From contig JAVYIG010000059.1 of assembly GCA_035222895.1 (NCBI GenBank), positions 514,001-578,000 on the forward strand: a stretch of DNA of 64,000 nt. The letters run 5' to 3'. Shown here one piece after another: positions 49,272 to 61,600 of this stretch. Position 1 is the first letter of the stretch. Each line of letters starts with the position of its first letter. The translations under genes were made by a program, and so were the position numbers. Source of the DNA: Strongylocentrotus droebachiensis (taxonomy: Eukaryota > Echinodermata > Echinoidea > Camarodonta > Strongylocentrotidae). Below the pieces are notes generated by a model that saw only the letters and a list, made by a program, of their open reading frames with translations, had not been told where the DNA came from and ran no database searches.

Positions 49272-49416
49272 CCTTCGTGTATCCAAATGCTGAATAGAAT
49301 ATTTATATCGTCCTGTTTGTTTTTCCCTCGTATGATAATAACCTTGCCTGGATCGAGATAAAATCGGTCGACACTACTCCCCCTGATGCTAGCTGTCAAG
49401 CTTCCATAATCGCAAC
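49272..49416 (-). CDS. Isolated coding exon, possibly galectin-like
   Basis: A strong acceptor (TTTTTTCTTCTTCAG|GT) and donor (GAAGG|GTAAGC) frame 145 nt with one open reading (2 + 141 + 2 nt). It contains GSLTASIRG, LDPGKVIIIRGKNKQ and ILFSIWIHEG. The L-x-P-G-x-x-I-x-I-x-G pattern followed by F-S-I recalls the first strands of galectin carbohydrate-recognition domains, but the diagnostic H-x-N-x-R part would be in a later exon that I could not find. The exon looks real; its identity is tentative. Confidence 0.45.
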
Positions 49417-50300
49417 CTGAAGAAGAAAAAACACAAGGCATTCTCGTGATAAAGTGGTGCTCAGGTTTGTACACAGTTTATGGGACGTACATTTAGGTCC
49501 ATGGTAGTTTTACTACGTAGTGTGAAAAAGTAAAATTACGTTAGAAATTAATGTTACTGTTAGTAACTGGGCATAAAAAGCAATACATACAAAATTAATG
49601 AAGATATTACATGTAAATAAATCGCGATAACTATCAAATATATGCGCTAAAAATTCCTGAAATCCAAATAATTAGCCCATTTACTTTCACAACTCGTCTT
49701 GGTGATCGAGACATGAGACTTACACGTGTCACATTGCTCCCAATACTACTGTGTAAATATACAAAGAGGACAGAGAATGCGCGGGAAAGAGCTCAGCTAG
49801 CGGAATGAGCTTCGACAACTCTGTTACTCTTATTACCTCGCACTCGTTCACCACGTTCGTCTACCACGGAGAGCGCGCACGCATTTCGTTCTGATTTGTG
49901 TGTTTTTTACGACGGAGAGAACGATGTAAGAGGTACGAATAGGATGAGGTCATGCTACACATTACCCCCTCCCCCCCCCCTGTTTCTTTTGAAATCTTTC
50001 TTAAACTCTACTTTCATTCTTTCAGGGCTGAATTTTCTCTCTGTTCTTTTTTTTTCTTCATCATTGTGCCATTTTGATTTAGATTTAACACTATTGAAAT
50101 CTATATATCCTTCCAAATAATCCATAATGATGCTCTCTTTGTTGTCAATATCTTTCAATCTAGCTTTCCATTCTCCCATTCTTCCATATATCCTTTCTGA
50201 TCTGTTTTAGTTGGTCTCTAATACTTAGAGACCATGAACTTCTCTTTCTATTTTTGTCCTCACTCCCCATTCTCCATCTCCCTCTTAAACTTCTTCTTAC
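49417..50300. other. Unassigned spacer
   Basis: AT-rich, with a poly-C run near 49968-49981. Any upstream exon of the isolated exon at 49272-49416 would lie here or further right, but none is convincing. Confidence 0.3.
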
Positions 50301-50304
50301 GCTA

Positions 50305-50308
50305 CCCC

Positions 50309-50364
<56 letters not shown>

Positions 50365-50395
50365 GTCTCCCTCCTCCCCTCTCTCTCTCCCTCCC
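50305..50395. repeat. Poly-C run followed by CT microsatellite
   Basis: A C tract at 50305-50319, then (CT)n to about 50361 and imperfect CT-rich DNA to 50395. Confidence 0.85.
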
Positions 50396-51554
50396 TGTAA
50401 GCAGTCAGTCAGTCTTGTACTGTATTGCGGTAAGTGAGTCAGCGGTGAGGTTCCCGGCAGGGACTTCCCGTCCACAGGGTGGAAACTCTCTATTATATAA
50501 ACCACCTGCAATCTTACCCGTTCACCCAATGGCACACCGAGTACAATCAAACCACTATGACTATAGTATTAATTAGCTTTCATATTAAAATCATCTCCCA
50601 TTTTAATGCCTTCATCTGTTCGATGTGGTTAGGTAGCTTGGACTGTCTTGATCAAGGCGGTCTCGGTCCAATCACTAATGATACCAGATTTATAAACATT
50701 AATAAAACCGTAAACTATGATGCTGATCTTTATTTTGAAATGTGCTCGGACTCATTAAAGATCATTTTATTTGAGCATTTTGATGATGAATGGATAATTG
50801 AATGAATAACAAATATTTCCATTGCGTTCGAGGACCAAATTGTTGAAGTTTTACCACAATAAACAATCAATAAAATTGTGTCGAATTGTATCATAATAAT
50901 AATCAGTTATCATGGTATTGGTATATATCAATTTTACGAAAACGAATTATGAAATTGCTCTTAGAAATGTATTGCTAAATGAATGAAACGAACTATTCAA
51001 ATGCAAAATAATGAAAAAGCATGGAATGTAATTATAGAATTCATCAGCACAACATCATGAACATTTTTTAGTGGATTACAAAACTATACTTGCACAATCA
51101 CGAAACATAAAATCACTGTGGTGGTGGGGAATGTTGTCTGTTGAAATGATCTCTCCTTAACCATGATATTTTATGTTAATTTAATTTCTGAACGTTTAAA
51201 AACTGAAGAAAAAAATGCAACACACGCAAAAATAAAACCCACACGAATCACTCAACATGAACCATGCAATATTTGCTCTGAAACGTTCGAATGTACTTGT
51301 ACTCATGACATTCTGTTGTGGAATATATTACACGAGAAATTTTGTTTCTCATGGTGTTACTTTTATTCCAACTCATTTTCATCATACTTGTCTCTGGGTC
51401 GTTCCAGTTATGGTAGCTATAAGACTTTTTTTCTCATCCTCTTTTGAGGTATTTATTAGCAATAATATATATACATATAATATACATAAATCAAGGTTTT
51501 ACAGCTACCATTGATACAAAAAAATTGAACTTCAACTTCTTTTCCATATTTAGG

Positions 51555-52231
51555 ACCTAAGCTGAGTAAAACTGTCTTTTGGAAACCAGTGACTGAAAAA
51601 GAAATTGAGAATCACATTTCTGCCTTAGATGTTAACAAGTCATGTGGGTATGATAACATATCGGCGCGACTGCTTAGAGATGCAAGTCACTTTATTAGTT
51701 TACCATTATCTCACATATTTAATTTGTCTTTACAGGAAGGTAAATTTCCTGATGCCTTAAAAATAGCAAAAGTAACACCAATTTACAAGAAAGGGCCAAA
51801 AGACATCCCAGGAAACTACAGGCCAATTTCTGTATTACCAGTACTTGGAAAAATCTTTGAAAAAATAGTAAATAGTCGGTTGATGGATTTCTTAGATGTG
51901 AACAATGTGCTGCAGCAACTTCAGTATGGCTTCCGGAAGAAATACAGTACAAAGTTATCTGTTGTTAATTTGTCAAATGCATTATTGAAATCAATAGATG
52001 ACAGTTTGTAAAATACCGGGGAACAATGTCTCAATATTTTAAAACGTCATGCGGTGTTCCACAGGGATCTGTTCTTGGCCCAACTCTTTTTCTCATTTTT
52101 ATAAATGATTTGCCAAACTCTACACAATTTTCAATCTTTGTTATATTTTATGTAATCATGCTTGATACATTATGTTTTACTTGTTATTATTTTTGTTGTT
52201 AATAAACTCAAACTCAAACTCAAACTCAAAT
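51555..52231 (+). mobile_element. Non-LTR retrotransposon fragment with reverse transcriptase motifs
   Basis: The frame 51589-52011 reads ALDVNKSCGYDNISARLL, KIAKVTPIYKKG, NYRPISVLPVLGKIFEKIV and QYGFRKKYST, the N-terminal reverse transcriptase blocks of CR1/Jockey-like LINEs. A stop at about 52011 is followed in another frame (about 52030-52120) by CGVPQGSVLGPTLFLIFIND, so the catalytic aspartate block normally between them is deleted. The 3' end carries AATAAACTC and tandem CAAACT units (52202-52231). Inactive, internally deleted, 5' truncated. Confidence 0.85.
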
Positions 52232-52919
52232 AGCTACTTACACAATTTGCGCTGTATTTTTACATTTAAATGAACATTTTATGTAATTTCGATAGACTGT
52301 ATATTGTGCTACGTTACAAATAAGATTTTACATACCGTAAGTTACATCTTCCACTGTATAGCCTATCACTAGAAGTTCCTCATTTATACATATATTTATC
52401 TTGTAAAAGTGATATAAAAGCCTTTGAGTGATTTTCCAAAATATTTGTACGAGTTTACAGTGTAATAAAAAAAATAAAAAGGAAAAGTTTTTTCAACTTC
52501 CTCACAATGCAGCTACAGGTGTATAAGACTTGACCCGCAAATGACCCTTACCCTGTGTTTCTTCTTCTGAAATGAAAAATAGTCACGTGACACGTACATT
52601 AAAATGAGATATGTGTTTTTCAATGATCACATTTCATTCGCACCGTCAAACTGCTTGGAGAGGACATGTTTTTTGACACTTGATAAAAACACAAACTATA
52701 CGTTTTGGTGTGACTAGACTACAATTGTCTGCATGTATATAAAGGAGGAACGTGTATCTATTATCACAACTGTCCATATTTGGAATCATGGCCGAATTGT
52801 ATTGACATTAACACAACACCATCACAAACATTTCTTTCTACTATCCAAACGTTTAGAGCAAAACTTCTAGCCTTGAGCAGGTCGAGTATGCTACCCATTG
52901 TGAGCGCAAAGAAGAAATA

Positions 52920-53200
52920 TAGAGGAGAAAGAGAAGAGGAAGAAGAAGAAGAAGAGGAGGAAGAAGAAGAAGAAGAAGAAGAAGAAGAAGAAGGAGGAGG
53001 AGGAGGAGAAGGAGGAGAAGGAGAAGAAGAAGAAGAAGAAGAAGAAGAAGAAGAAGAAGAAAAAGAAAAAGAAAAAGAAGAAGAAGAAGAAGAAGAAGAA
53101 GAAGAAGGAGAAGAAGAAGAAGAAGAAGAAGGAAAGAAAAAAGAAGAAGAAGAAGAAGAAGAAGTAGAGGAGGAAGAAGAAGAGGAAGAGCAACAAGAAA
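52920..53200. repeat. Long GAA/GGA polypurine tract
   Basis: Nearly 280 bp of almost pure purine on the plus strand, mostly GAA with GGA and AAAG interruptions. Poly-Glu and poly-Phe/Leu frames across it are artefacts. Sequences like this can form triplex (H-) DNA. Confidence 0.92.
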
Positions 53201-54867
53201 TGGTAATAAAAATGGTAATATATATAAAACCTTGGCGGTCTTTTTATGATGATGTAAAGTGTGATAAGTTTTACATTTCTGTACCATATAACGGGCATAT
53301 AACCCATAGCTCAGCGAAAATGTTTTTTTGTTTGTGCGCGCAGTTGCCATTCAATTACACATTTTTTTTAAAACGCACTGGCTTTTTGTTTTTGCAGGGT
53401 TTTTACCGCCCCATATCCGAACGAGCCTTCAAACACACACCACGTACGATGTTGACAACTAAAAAAGCAATTAGAGTAATTGAATGATATCTGCTATAAA
53501 TCCTTTTTTTAAATGAATCCTACAGGATAGGCCTATAATCCGCTGCTTTTCAATTACGTTGTCACAATCAAAAAGGGCAACCGTATTTTATTTCTCTTAT
53601 AATCAAGGTAATGGAATAATGATCGTGCTGACTTTTTTTTGACCAAAAAGGCAGCCTCGTTTTCGTTTTCACAAATATTCATAAATATGCAAAACTAGTC
53701 ATGAAAAAGCGGGTAATATTTGATGAAGGCCAAGTAATACCATGGCATGATGCACTGATGACTGCAAAGTGCATGAGCTCATCATCACAACGAAGCTTTC
53801 AATTAAACTATAAATTTGGCAATGACAGCAGTGAAATTGATCTCTTCAAAGCTCAATCGGATTATGCGAGGGCAACATTAATTGCAACCATACATCATAA
53901 TTATTTTCAGCGATGATTTGTTTTTCAACCATGATAATCTCTTTAAAGTGTTTAATCATTTACATGAGAGAGCTCTTATAGGTGCAAAGTTGTGATTGGG
54001 CTACAGCTCGTCACGTGACCGTGATTAGCATTTTTCACTCCCGGCCATTTGTCGATGTTATATTGATCACCAGCGCAGCCGGTGCGTCATTTGTTGCGTC
54101 CCTCAGCCCTGCACGCTTTGTGAAAATATAACCCCTTATGAAAATATAGGCCCTTGGAGAAATATAACTCCCTTCGGCCATCCAAAGAATATTATTACCC
54201 ACCCTTTCAACCATAACGACCATTGCAAAACTTTACTTCCTAAAAACGGATCATTTTGAAAATCGCTTCTTTCCGTATTTCTGGTTGTCGATGATTACTT
54301 TCTTTAGAGCATCTTTGACTACAGTTCCCGTGTTCTGTTCATTATAATCAACCCTTCCATATAATAAAGAAAGAGGCCCAAGGGGGAAATAAGGATAGAC
54401 CAGACAAAAATGCAATATTCTCTTCGCGACAGTTTCTATTGTCTGCTGAGATTCCCACAGGCAATGAAAGCAATAGGAAAGGTTATTAAGGAGGGTTTTC
54501 GATTTCCGAAATTGACAGCTAACAAATTGAATCCAATGGAAGTATAATGAACTCGAGCCAGATTGAATTAACGGAGACTAATCATAACTGCAATTATGTT
54601 TCATACTCGAAACGTCAAAAGGCGAAACAGACGATCCGAAGTTACCAAGTATCTCACGAGTGCCATTTAGAGCTTTCCTTTTCCCTCCCATTTGTCAGGC
54701 CTCGTCGGGACAACATTTCATATTGTCAAACTCATCGCGTTCAGATCCCCTAAAGAAAACTTATCTTACACATGCCAACGATTGCACGACGCACGCACAC
54801 CAAATAGAAACGATCACAATAACGATTACGAGCAATCATGGTGTCGGTGAAAGTGAACACATCCGCT

Positions 54868-54868
<1 letters not shown>
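53201..54868. other. Unassigned spacer
   Basis: No gene is recognised. A GTCACGTGACCGTGA palindromic E-box-like phrase lies at about 54010-54025. Confidence 0.35.

Positions 54869-54931
<63 letters not shown>
54869..54931. repeat. Pure CT microsatellite
   Basis: About 30 uninterrupted CT units. Confidence 0.92.
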
Positions 54932-54935
<4 letters not shown>

Positions 54936-55928
54936 ACCGTAGAAGTGCTATTGCCTAGCAACGAGCAACCTCCAGGGGCATGAAGTCATATGTTATATTT
55001 AGAACATGACGTGATGGACTGGGTTATATTTCGGCCCCTGGTATTTTTCGTCTTGTGTTTTGATTGTATGTAGAGATGGTGAGGACACGTATTGCAAACA
55101 TATCAATGGGCATCATAATTACGTAATGCCATGAGTCATTTCATTTTTTGCGTATCTGATGCATAACCCCAAGGGAGAAATAAATTTAAAGAAAAAGGAA
55201 AATCCCGACATCACTTGAAGTTTTTCGCTAACAAAGTCTCTGTGGCTGCATCATCTTTTTTTCATTCCAACTATGCATGTACCTTACTAGTTTGCACTTT
55301 GTTTGGTTTTACCTCAGTTTCGTTAAAATAGAATTATTTTTATCCTAACTTGTTATGCTATATCGGTATACCCTGAATGCAATTATATCTTTGTTTTTGT
55401 TGGATTCGACTCAATTAAAGTTAAAATGTAAAAGATATGTGAATTGATGGACTTAAATTTTAATGAAAACTTGTGAATGTTGCCGTCATTAGACGTAACA
55501 CTCCTGCATGTATAAGCAGCATCGTGTGCTCAGCTAAACTATTTGTATTCGCTTTTTTACGTATATTTCTTTTTCTTTTTTTTCTTTTTTTTAAGAAAGT
55601 GAAACGACATTTTCTGACCGCGACGTTAAACACTTCATAAGTTTTTTGTTTAAATAATATATCTCACATATTAAAATGATACACACTCGGATAGCACACC
55701 AGATAGGAGTACTAATGTATCTAGCATGTTTAATGAAAACAATTTGTTAAACTCGTTTGGGAATTCCAAATTGGTTTTATATCGTAGGAGGGACAAAACA
55801 GATGTGAAAGCATTTCAAACATTTATTTTTCTATTCTTAGAAGCGAATTGAATTGATGCTAGCATGTGCAATCGCCCCTTACAATATCCAAATAAAACAA
55901 TGAGTACAACTTCAGTACCATAAGGGCG

Positions 55929-56633
55929 TAAAGCTACAGTCCCATATACGTCCCGGACCGTCCCGGACCATCCCGGACCCCATCCGGGGTGATCCGGGAT
56001 TCGGTCCGTGTTGACACCGTGTTGGCACCGGGGTGGTCCTGGATGGTCCTGGATGGTCCTGGGCGGTCCGGGAGTCGACCCCGGATGTTTTTGACGGTCA
56101 AAAACTGCCGGGGTGGTCCGGGACGGTCCGGGACAGTAGTTTGATCCGGGGTGATCCGTGTAGCCACCGTGCTGGGTCCGGGGTCATCCGTAGTGGCGCC
56201 GGGGCGGTCCGTGTTGATCCGTGGCAGTCCGGGAGTGAGTTATTGACCCCGGATCACCCGGCGCCCCTACGGATGATCCCGGACCCAGCACGGTGGCGAC
56301 ACGGATCACCCTGGACCAGCACGGGATGATCCGTGTTGGCACCGGGGTGGTCCGGTGTCATCCGTGTTGGCACCGTGTTGGCACCGGGGTGGTCCGGGAC
56401 GGTCCGTGGCGGCTCCGTGCTGGGTCTGGAATGATCTGTACTGCTGCCGGGGCTATGTCCGGGGCGGTCCGTAGTGGTACCGTGTTGGGTCCGGGGAGAC
56501 GGTCGGCGGTTGCGATTTTTTGAACAAAACATCCCGGACCATCCCGGATCACCCCAGACCATGGTCCGGGATGGTCCGGAGTGGTCCGTGCTCGTCCGTG
56601 CTGGTCCGGCTTTATATGGGACTGGGGCTTTAA
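55929..56633. mobile_element. GC-rich foldback element with reiterated GGTCCGGGA motifs, copy 2
   Basis: The ends TAAAGCTACAGTCCCATATA and TATATGGGACTGGGGCTTTA are inverted copies. The 700 bp between is built of GGTCCGGGA, GGTCCGTG, CCGTGTTGGCACCGGG units on both strands, very GC-rich against AT-rich flanks. Frames on both strands are by-products. Likely a non-autonomous DNA transposon whose subterminal arrays have expanded. Confidence 0.75.
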
Positions 56634-56675
56634 AGTCTTACTGACCTCATAAATTCGAGTCATTCTGCACCTCAT

Positions 56676-56701
56676 CTCTCTCTCTCTCTCTCTATCTATC
56701 T

Positions 56702-56741
<40 letters not shown>

Positions 56742-56743
56742 AA
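56676..56743. repeat. CT microsatellite
   Basis: CTCTCT with CTAT and CCCT interruptions. Confidence 0.85.
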
Positions 56744-57154
56744 CATTTCCCTGTCTAGTCTCTGAGTTTTGATTACATGGAATTTGATTTAATCCAAGAA
56801 TGATTCAATTTAGAAATACGCCAACGGCTGCAAATATAGCTCGCTCAGCAGTAAACGTATTAACGCAAATGAATATAGACTGGACGTCTAGCGGTGAATG
56901 CATTGCTACCCAAAATTCGTGCAGAGAAATTTCAAATACAATAATCGTGAAATGGAAAAGAGAAAGGGCTTGACTAAGGAACAGCTCAGCGCACATCGGT
57001 TAAAATAAAGCATTGCTTTGACAAGAGTTTTGTGAAGTGCTATTTCTTAAACCAGAATCGATACCGTTAATGGTCTTATCTAATAAGGGTAGATGTTCAT
57101 ATTGATACTGCTCCTCCTATAAAACTGTCCTGCAATTATCATTACCGAAGAATT

Positions 57155-57325
57155 ACCACTCCCCCCCCCCAAAAAAAAAAAAAAATATATATGTATACAC
57201 CTGAGTCAAAGGGACAAATAAAATGTTGGTAAAACACCTTGTCTAAGGATGTCAGCACCTAGCAAGGTTCGAACCTAGGACCTCTCGTGTGAAGCCTTCA
57301 CCAGTATACCACAGTGCGCCGAAAC
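57155..57325 (-). mobile_element. tRNA-derived SINE, minus strand
   Basis: The minus strand carries A box TGGTATACTGG (about 57311) and B box GGTTCGAACCT (about 57275), spaced as in tRNA promoters. A tail region ends in a T(n)G(n) run at 57163-57186. No functional tRNA fold is evident. Confidence 0.6.
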
Positions 57326-58975
57326 CTGATCATCCTTTGGGTATGCTACTGACTTCGTCAAGCCCCAGTTTTTTTTCAAATGAAACGTAAGAACAGCTGA
57401 CATCACCGAAGCCCAAAATAGCAAATGACATCAGCCGCACGAGCACCCCGAGCATAAATAGACAGCGAGAAGATGGAATTGAGGTTTCCACAAATACGCG
57501 AACCCCAGCAATCAGAGAATCCTATTTCATCTCGCCTCGACTATCATCGATTGTCAGCAGTGACGTAGGATGGGTACAGGCATTGAAGGGGTACAGGTAT
57601 TGAGGAGGGGGAAGGGGAAGAACTAGTATGATATGCAGATTAACAAGCCTGCCGGATAACAAGAAGGGTGTGGTATGGGAAAGGGTCAGTTGTTATGGTC
57701 TTCTCTTGATAATCATTTCCCTACCCCCTTTACGTTAAATTTTAAGTTCAATTTTTATTTAATTCCAAGAAAAGGGTTTACACATACACATCAGAAATAC
57801 AGCACAGATACAAATCATTCTACATGGAATCAAGGAAACCATAAAAGAGTTTAATTTTCTCTCTTTCTCTTTCCACGTGTTCCTTTTCTTGCTGGAAGAT
57901 TTGGGATGGGGCACGTGCCCCTTACATTAATGATAATTATACTGTTAAATAAAAGTAATGCAATCGCGTACACCGCATCAGATTATGAAAATCAGTCTCT
58001 CTCTGAGAGCTTCAAAATTACTTTGGATATTCTTATCCCGGCTTTCATTTCATTTCATTTCATTTTATTTCAACACGGATAACTTGCTTCAGCCAATGGC
58101 TGTTATTTTGCAAGTCCGTGCATACATAATAAAAAATCACATACCAAATAATACAATTCAAGATAAGACGCAATACAAATTAAACATTACAAAAGTAAAA
58201 GAAGAACGGATTTAAAATTAATTGAATAATATAATGAAAATAATTGTAACGAGCGTGATAAATAGCACAATATAATAATTAATAAATACAAATATTAACT
58301 GAAATAAAATTAAGTAAAAGTTAAGTTTTAAAATATATTCAAAAGAATAAACCTCATGATGCAACAGATCGAGAAAAACAAGCGAATGAGCAAACTGGCT
58401 TTTATAGTTCCGTCATTCATAGCGTTTAGTGCAATAAAAGAAACACAACCTACTAGGTATCTGCCCCATCCCCAAAAAGCTACGCCACAAATAACTGTAA
58501 GAGATGAATGTCTTGGATGATAGAACCGCGGGGAGCCTTCATCTTTCATTTTGTAGAATGAGATGGTTTGCTACCGGCACCTGGGCTTGGTTTGTGGAAT
58601 TCATCCTCCCATCATGTCCGTTATCTTGTGAATGCGACGCAACGTGCCAATTCAGTGTTTCCTGAAGGGTACTGGATCACAATATTTGTGTGTATGAAGA
58701 TATCTGGGGAAGATTGATATTGACTATATGACTCACATAAACGTTGTATAACCAATCATACAGACTGGATGGTAAAAGGGAACCACTGATGTAGATACAG
58801 GCATAGTTTAAAAAAATTAAGGCGATAAGGATATGAATAATATCATACATGGAAGTTAAAGAGATATAAACGAAGAAAAGGGTTGAAATGAGAGAGGGAG
58901 GGTAGAATGGGGGGTGCAGAAAGAAATAGAGAAGGGGTAATATAGAGAGGGGCGGGACAGGTATAGAGATAAATA
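57326..58975. other. Unassigned spacer
   Basis: A (CATTT)n-type stretch at about 58047-58072 looks like a LINE 3' tail on the minus strand. No gene is recognised. Confidence 0.35.
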
Positions 58976-58990
58976 TACAGAGAGAAAGAG

Positions 58991-59032
<42 letters not shown>
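58976..59032. repeat. GA microsatellite
   Basis: About 20 GA units on the plus strand. Confidence 0.9.
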
Positions 59033-59194
59033 CAAAAAGTGAAAAAGGCAGGAGAGAGTTGTCTATAACGATTTTCATTGAATGACTCTGTCAAATGTAC
59101 ATTAAAACAGGCGAAGGAGGTGATGATCTATCTGTTAAGATGTAAGAAATAACAAGCTATGCTGGCTGACACAGAAGTAAATACAGTACAGGCA

Positions 59195-60000
59195 AGCCGC
59201 GTAGCGCCATTTTGTGCAATGTTTACTTTAGATGTGTAAGTAAAAACCCAATGCACCCTCAGGTCAAGCTATTACGTTTCGATCTAGATTGCATTAGTAT
59301 TGGTATATGTATACATATCTATAACTTGATTCACATGGTACCTGAATATTTAGTTTTACAATACGTAGGCATAACAATTATAACAAATATGGAAGAAGAC
59401 AGAATATTTGAAAGATACATGAAAACTAATTGTACAAGCATCTGAATGGGATGCAAACTGTGCATTTAAACAGACAACGGAAATGATCGTTAGAAAAGAA
59501 AGAGTACACAAGCACTGAACTGGCTGGATCAAGTTTAGAGCCACGTGACGCCATTTTGTGCGATTTTCATGTAGTTATTAATAAAGTGAAGCAAAGCCGA
59601 GGTCAGGCATTTACGTCTAGACTTCTGTATCATGTATAATGACAATGCAAAGTGCATAAAAATAAACTAACCCAAACTGCCTCAGATTTAGATACAGTCG
59701 AGTGGTACCATTATGTGTGAGGTTTCGACTCGTGTAGATGTTAATATAAAATCTAGTGCAATCTCCTAGGTCAAGCTATTACGTCAGTCTATCTATTATT
59801 TATTCGAATGTATTGCAAAATATACGTTATAAAGTTAACATAAAACCGAGCTCACTGCCTCAGATTTAGATAAACCCTATCACAGCGTGTCGCCATTTTG
59901 TGCGGTGTTGACATCTCATATAGATGTAGGCAAAATCGAATGCACACTCCCCGGTCAAGCTACTACGTCATCCTATCTATAATGCATTTAAATGAATTGT
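59195..60000. repeat. Diverged tandem array, unit about 155-185 bp
   Basis: GCCATTTTGTGC or close variants occur at 59206, 59550, 59707 and 59892. AGGTCAAGCTATTACGT-type blocks occur at 59261, about 59600, 59768 and 59952. ACTGCCTCAGATTTAGATA occurs at about 59676 and 59852. The order of blocks is kept in each copy, so this is an old tandem array with one copy lost or unrecognisable. Confidence 0.75.
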
Positions 60001-60185
60001 AACCTAGGCATGTAGCTTGGCCTATAAGCATGCATGAAGCATTGAGGCTTATTATGCAATTCATGTCACTTTATGACAGCACAGATCTTCTTGTTATAGT
60101 TATCATCTTTATATCAATGTCTTCCGTCAATCTATTTGTCCTCTATTTGATCTATACCCCCTCATCCACTTTCTCAGTCTCCGTC

Positions 60186-60189
60186 TCTC

Positions 60190-60236
<47 letters not shown>
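60186..60236. repeat. CT microsatellite
   Basis: An uninterrupted CT run of more than 20 units. Confidence 0.9.
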
Positions 60237-60238
<2 letters not shown>

Positions 60239-60663
60239 TACCTACTCTCTCTTTACATCTTCTTTTGTGACTCCTTTCTCTTCTATGAATTAAAACAATA
60301 AATACTTTTTTCATTTCATCTCCGTCATGAACACTAATCACCATGTACGCCACGCTAAGTCATGCAGTACAGTAGTACACATCATTAGCATGGTAAACGT
60401 GAATAGATATGGTCAACTTTTAATTACTGCTGCAAAGTTCAAACAATGGTCTTTCGCATCCGCACACAATACCACAATCCACCTGACAATCTAAGTAAGA
60501 AAGGGTGACACTTGTAAATGTCACTCCCGAGTGCGTGATCTTTAGCGACGTCACTTCTGTGCGCATTATTAAGCCATGCACGTAGCACCGACATGGCGCC
60601 TCTGGAGACGAAATTGGTGTCGGCGTGCGCGAAATCTGACATGATTTTTGGCGCGATTTTTTC

Positions 60664-60664
60664 G

Positions 60665-60695
<31 letters not shown>

Positions 60696-60701
60696 TCTCT
60701 C
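60664..60701. repeat. CT microsatellite
   Basis: A CT run with one CCCT interruption. Confidence 0.88.
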
Positions 60702-60771
60702 TTCTCGCCGGCGTTGCAGAATAATGTACGGAAAATATTCTGGAGGCGAATACAGCTCCGTCATCTCTTAC

Positions 60772-60816
60772 ACGTGGCTGCAAAGCAGCATCATCATCTT
60801 CAATTTCATCACTCAT
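60772..60816 (-). CDS. Possible first coding exon of an unknown gene
   Basis: ATG followed by MSDEIEDDDAALQPR and a donor CGT|GTAAGA. An acidic start near E2F-like GGCGCG sequence (about 60648) would suit a gene start, but no downstream exon is found and the frame is short. Confidence 0.15.
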
Positions 60817-61059
60817 TAATTTTGTTTTCAGTCGTGAACTTTCGTGCAGCTTTTATTAAAACCGGCCTTGGGATACAAGGAGAATCTGAGATTACGTTCT
60901 AGAAGCATAATATTGATAGAGGCGTTTCCAAAATGTCGTCAAGGTCAGATACGAATGAGTCATGGTGTATCCGTCTATAGCCTTTTTCGTATTTTATTAC
61001 GTGTATCATGTTAAGCATCAACTAATATATAAATATCTTTCATTCCTTTCAATTTCTCG

Positions 61060-61310
61060 TCTCTGTTGGCATCCCCCTTTTTCTTTCCCCTATTTTGTAG
61101 TTCCTTTTGTAGTTACAGATTAGTTAATTTAATACTCATTTTTCCTAAGTATCGTTTGAGGCGTTCACACTTGTACAAGCATTGCTTTTTAGTGGACCCC
61201 TCTGTTTCCAACATGTATTTCTCACATTTGTTTTTAATTATTATAATTGATTTGTAATGTTTTGTTGGAAACATGAATAAATTTGAAATTTAAATTTAAA
61301 TTTAAATTTG
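61060..61310 (+). mobile_element. LINE 3' UTR and tail, copy 2
   Basis: ATAATTGATTTGTAATGTTT and GTTGGAAACATGAATAAA match the copy at 24381-24420. A tail of AAATTT units follows (61282-61310). The upstream 180 bp may be part of the same 3' UTR. Confidence 0.55.
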
Positions 61311-61442
61311 ATTAAATAAACCAATATATTTGGAGGCTTGGTGTATTAAGTAAAGACAGTCAGTGGGAAATTATTTTGCAAAATGAACTTGGAAACTTGA
61401 AAATAGTATTACAGTTGATCTATAATCTATAATGACCATATA

Positions 61443-61528
61443 CCCCCCCCCCCCCCCAAAAAAAAAAAAAAAAAAAAAAAATGGTACCACCTGTATTTCA
61501 TTATTCTTCACCCGTGAGTACTCAAATA

Positions 61529-61585
<57 letters not shown>

Positions 61586-61600
61586 TCTCCTCTCTCTATA
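61443..61600. repeat. C(n)A(n) run and CT microsatellite
   Basis: A C run and an A run lie at 61443-61481. A long CT run with CTTCCTCTCC interruptions covers about 61523-61600. Confidence 0.88.

Noticed and set aside
52780-53487. 235-codon plus-strand frame with poly-Glu
   Set aside because: It exists only because a GAA/GGA polypurine tract has no stop codons. The flanks have no domain or splice signals, and the reverse strand is equally open.
55934-56675. Pro/Gly/Arg-rich frames on both strands
   Set aside because: Same cause as the block at 8992-9597.
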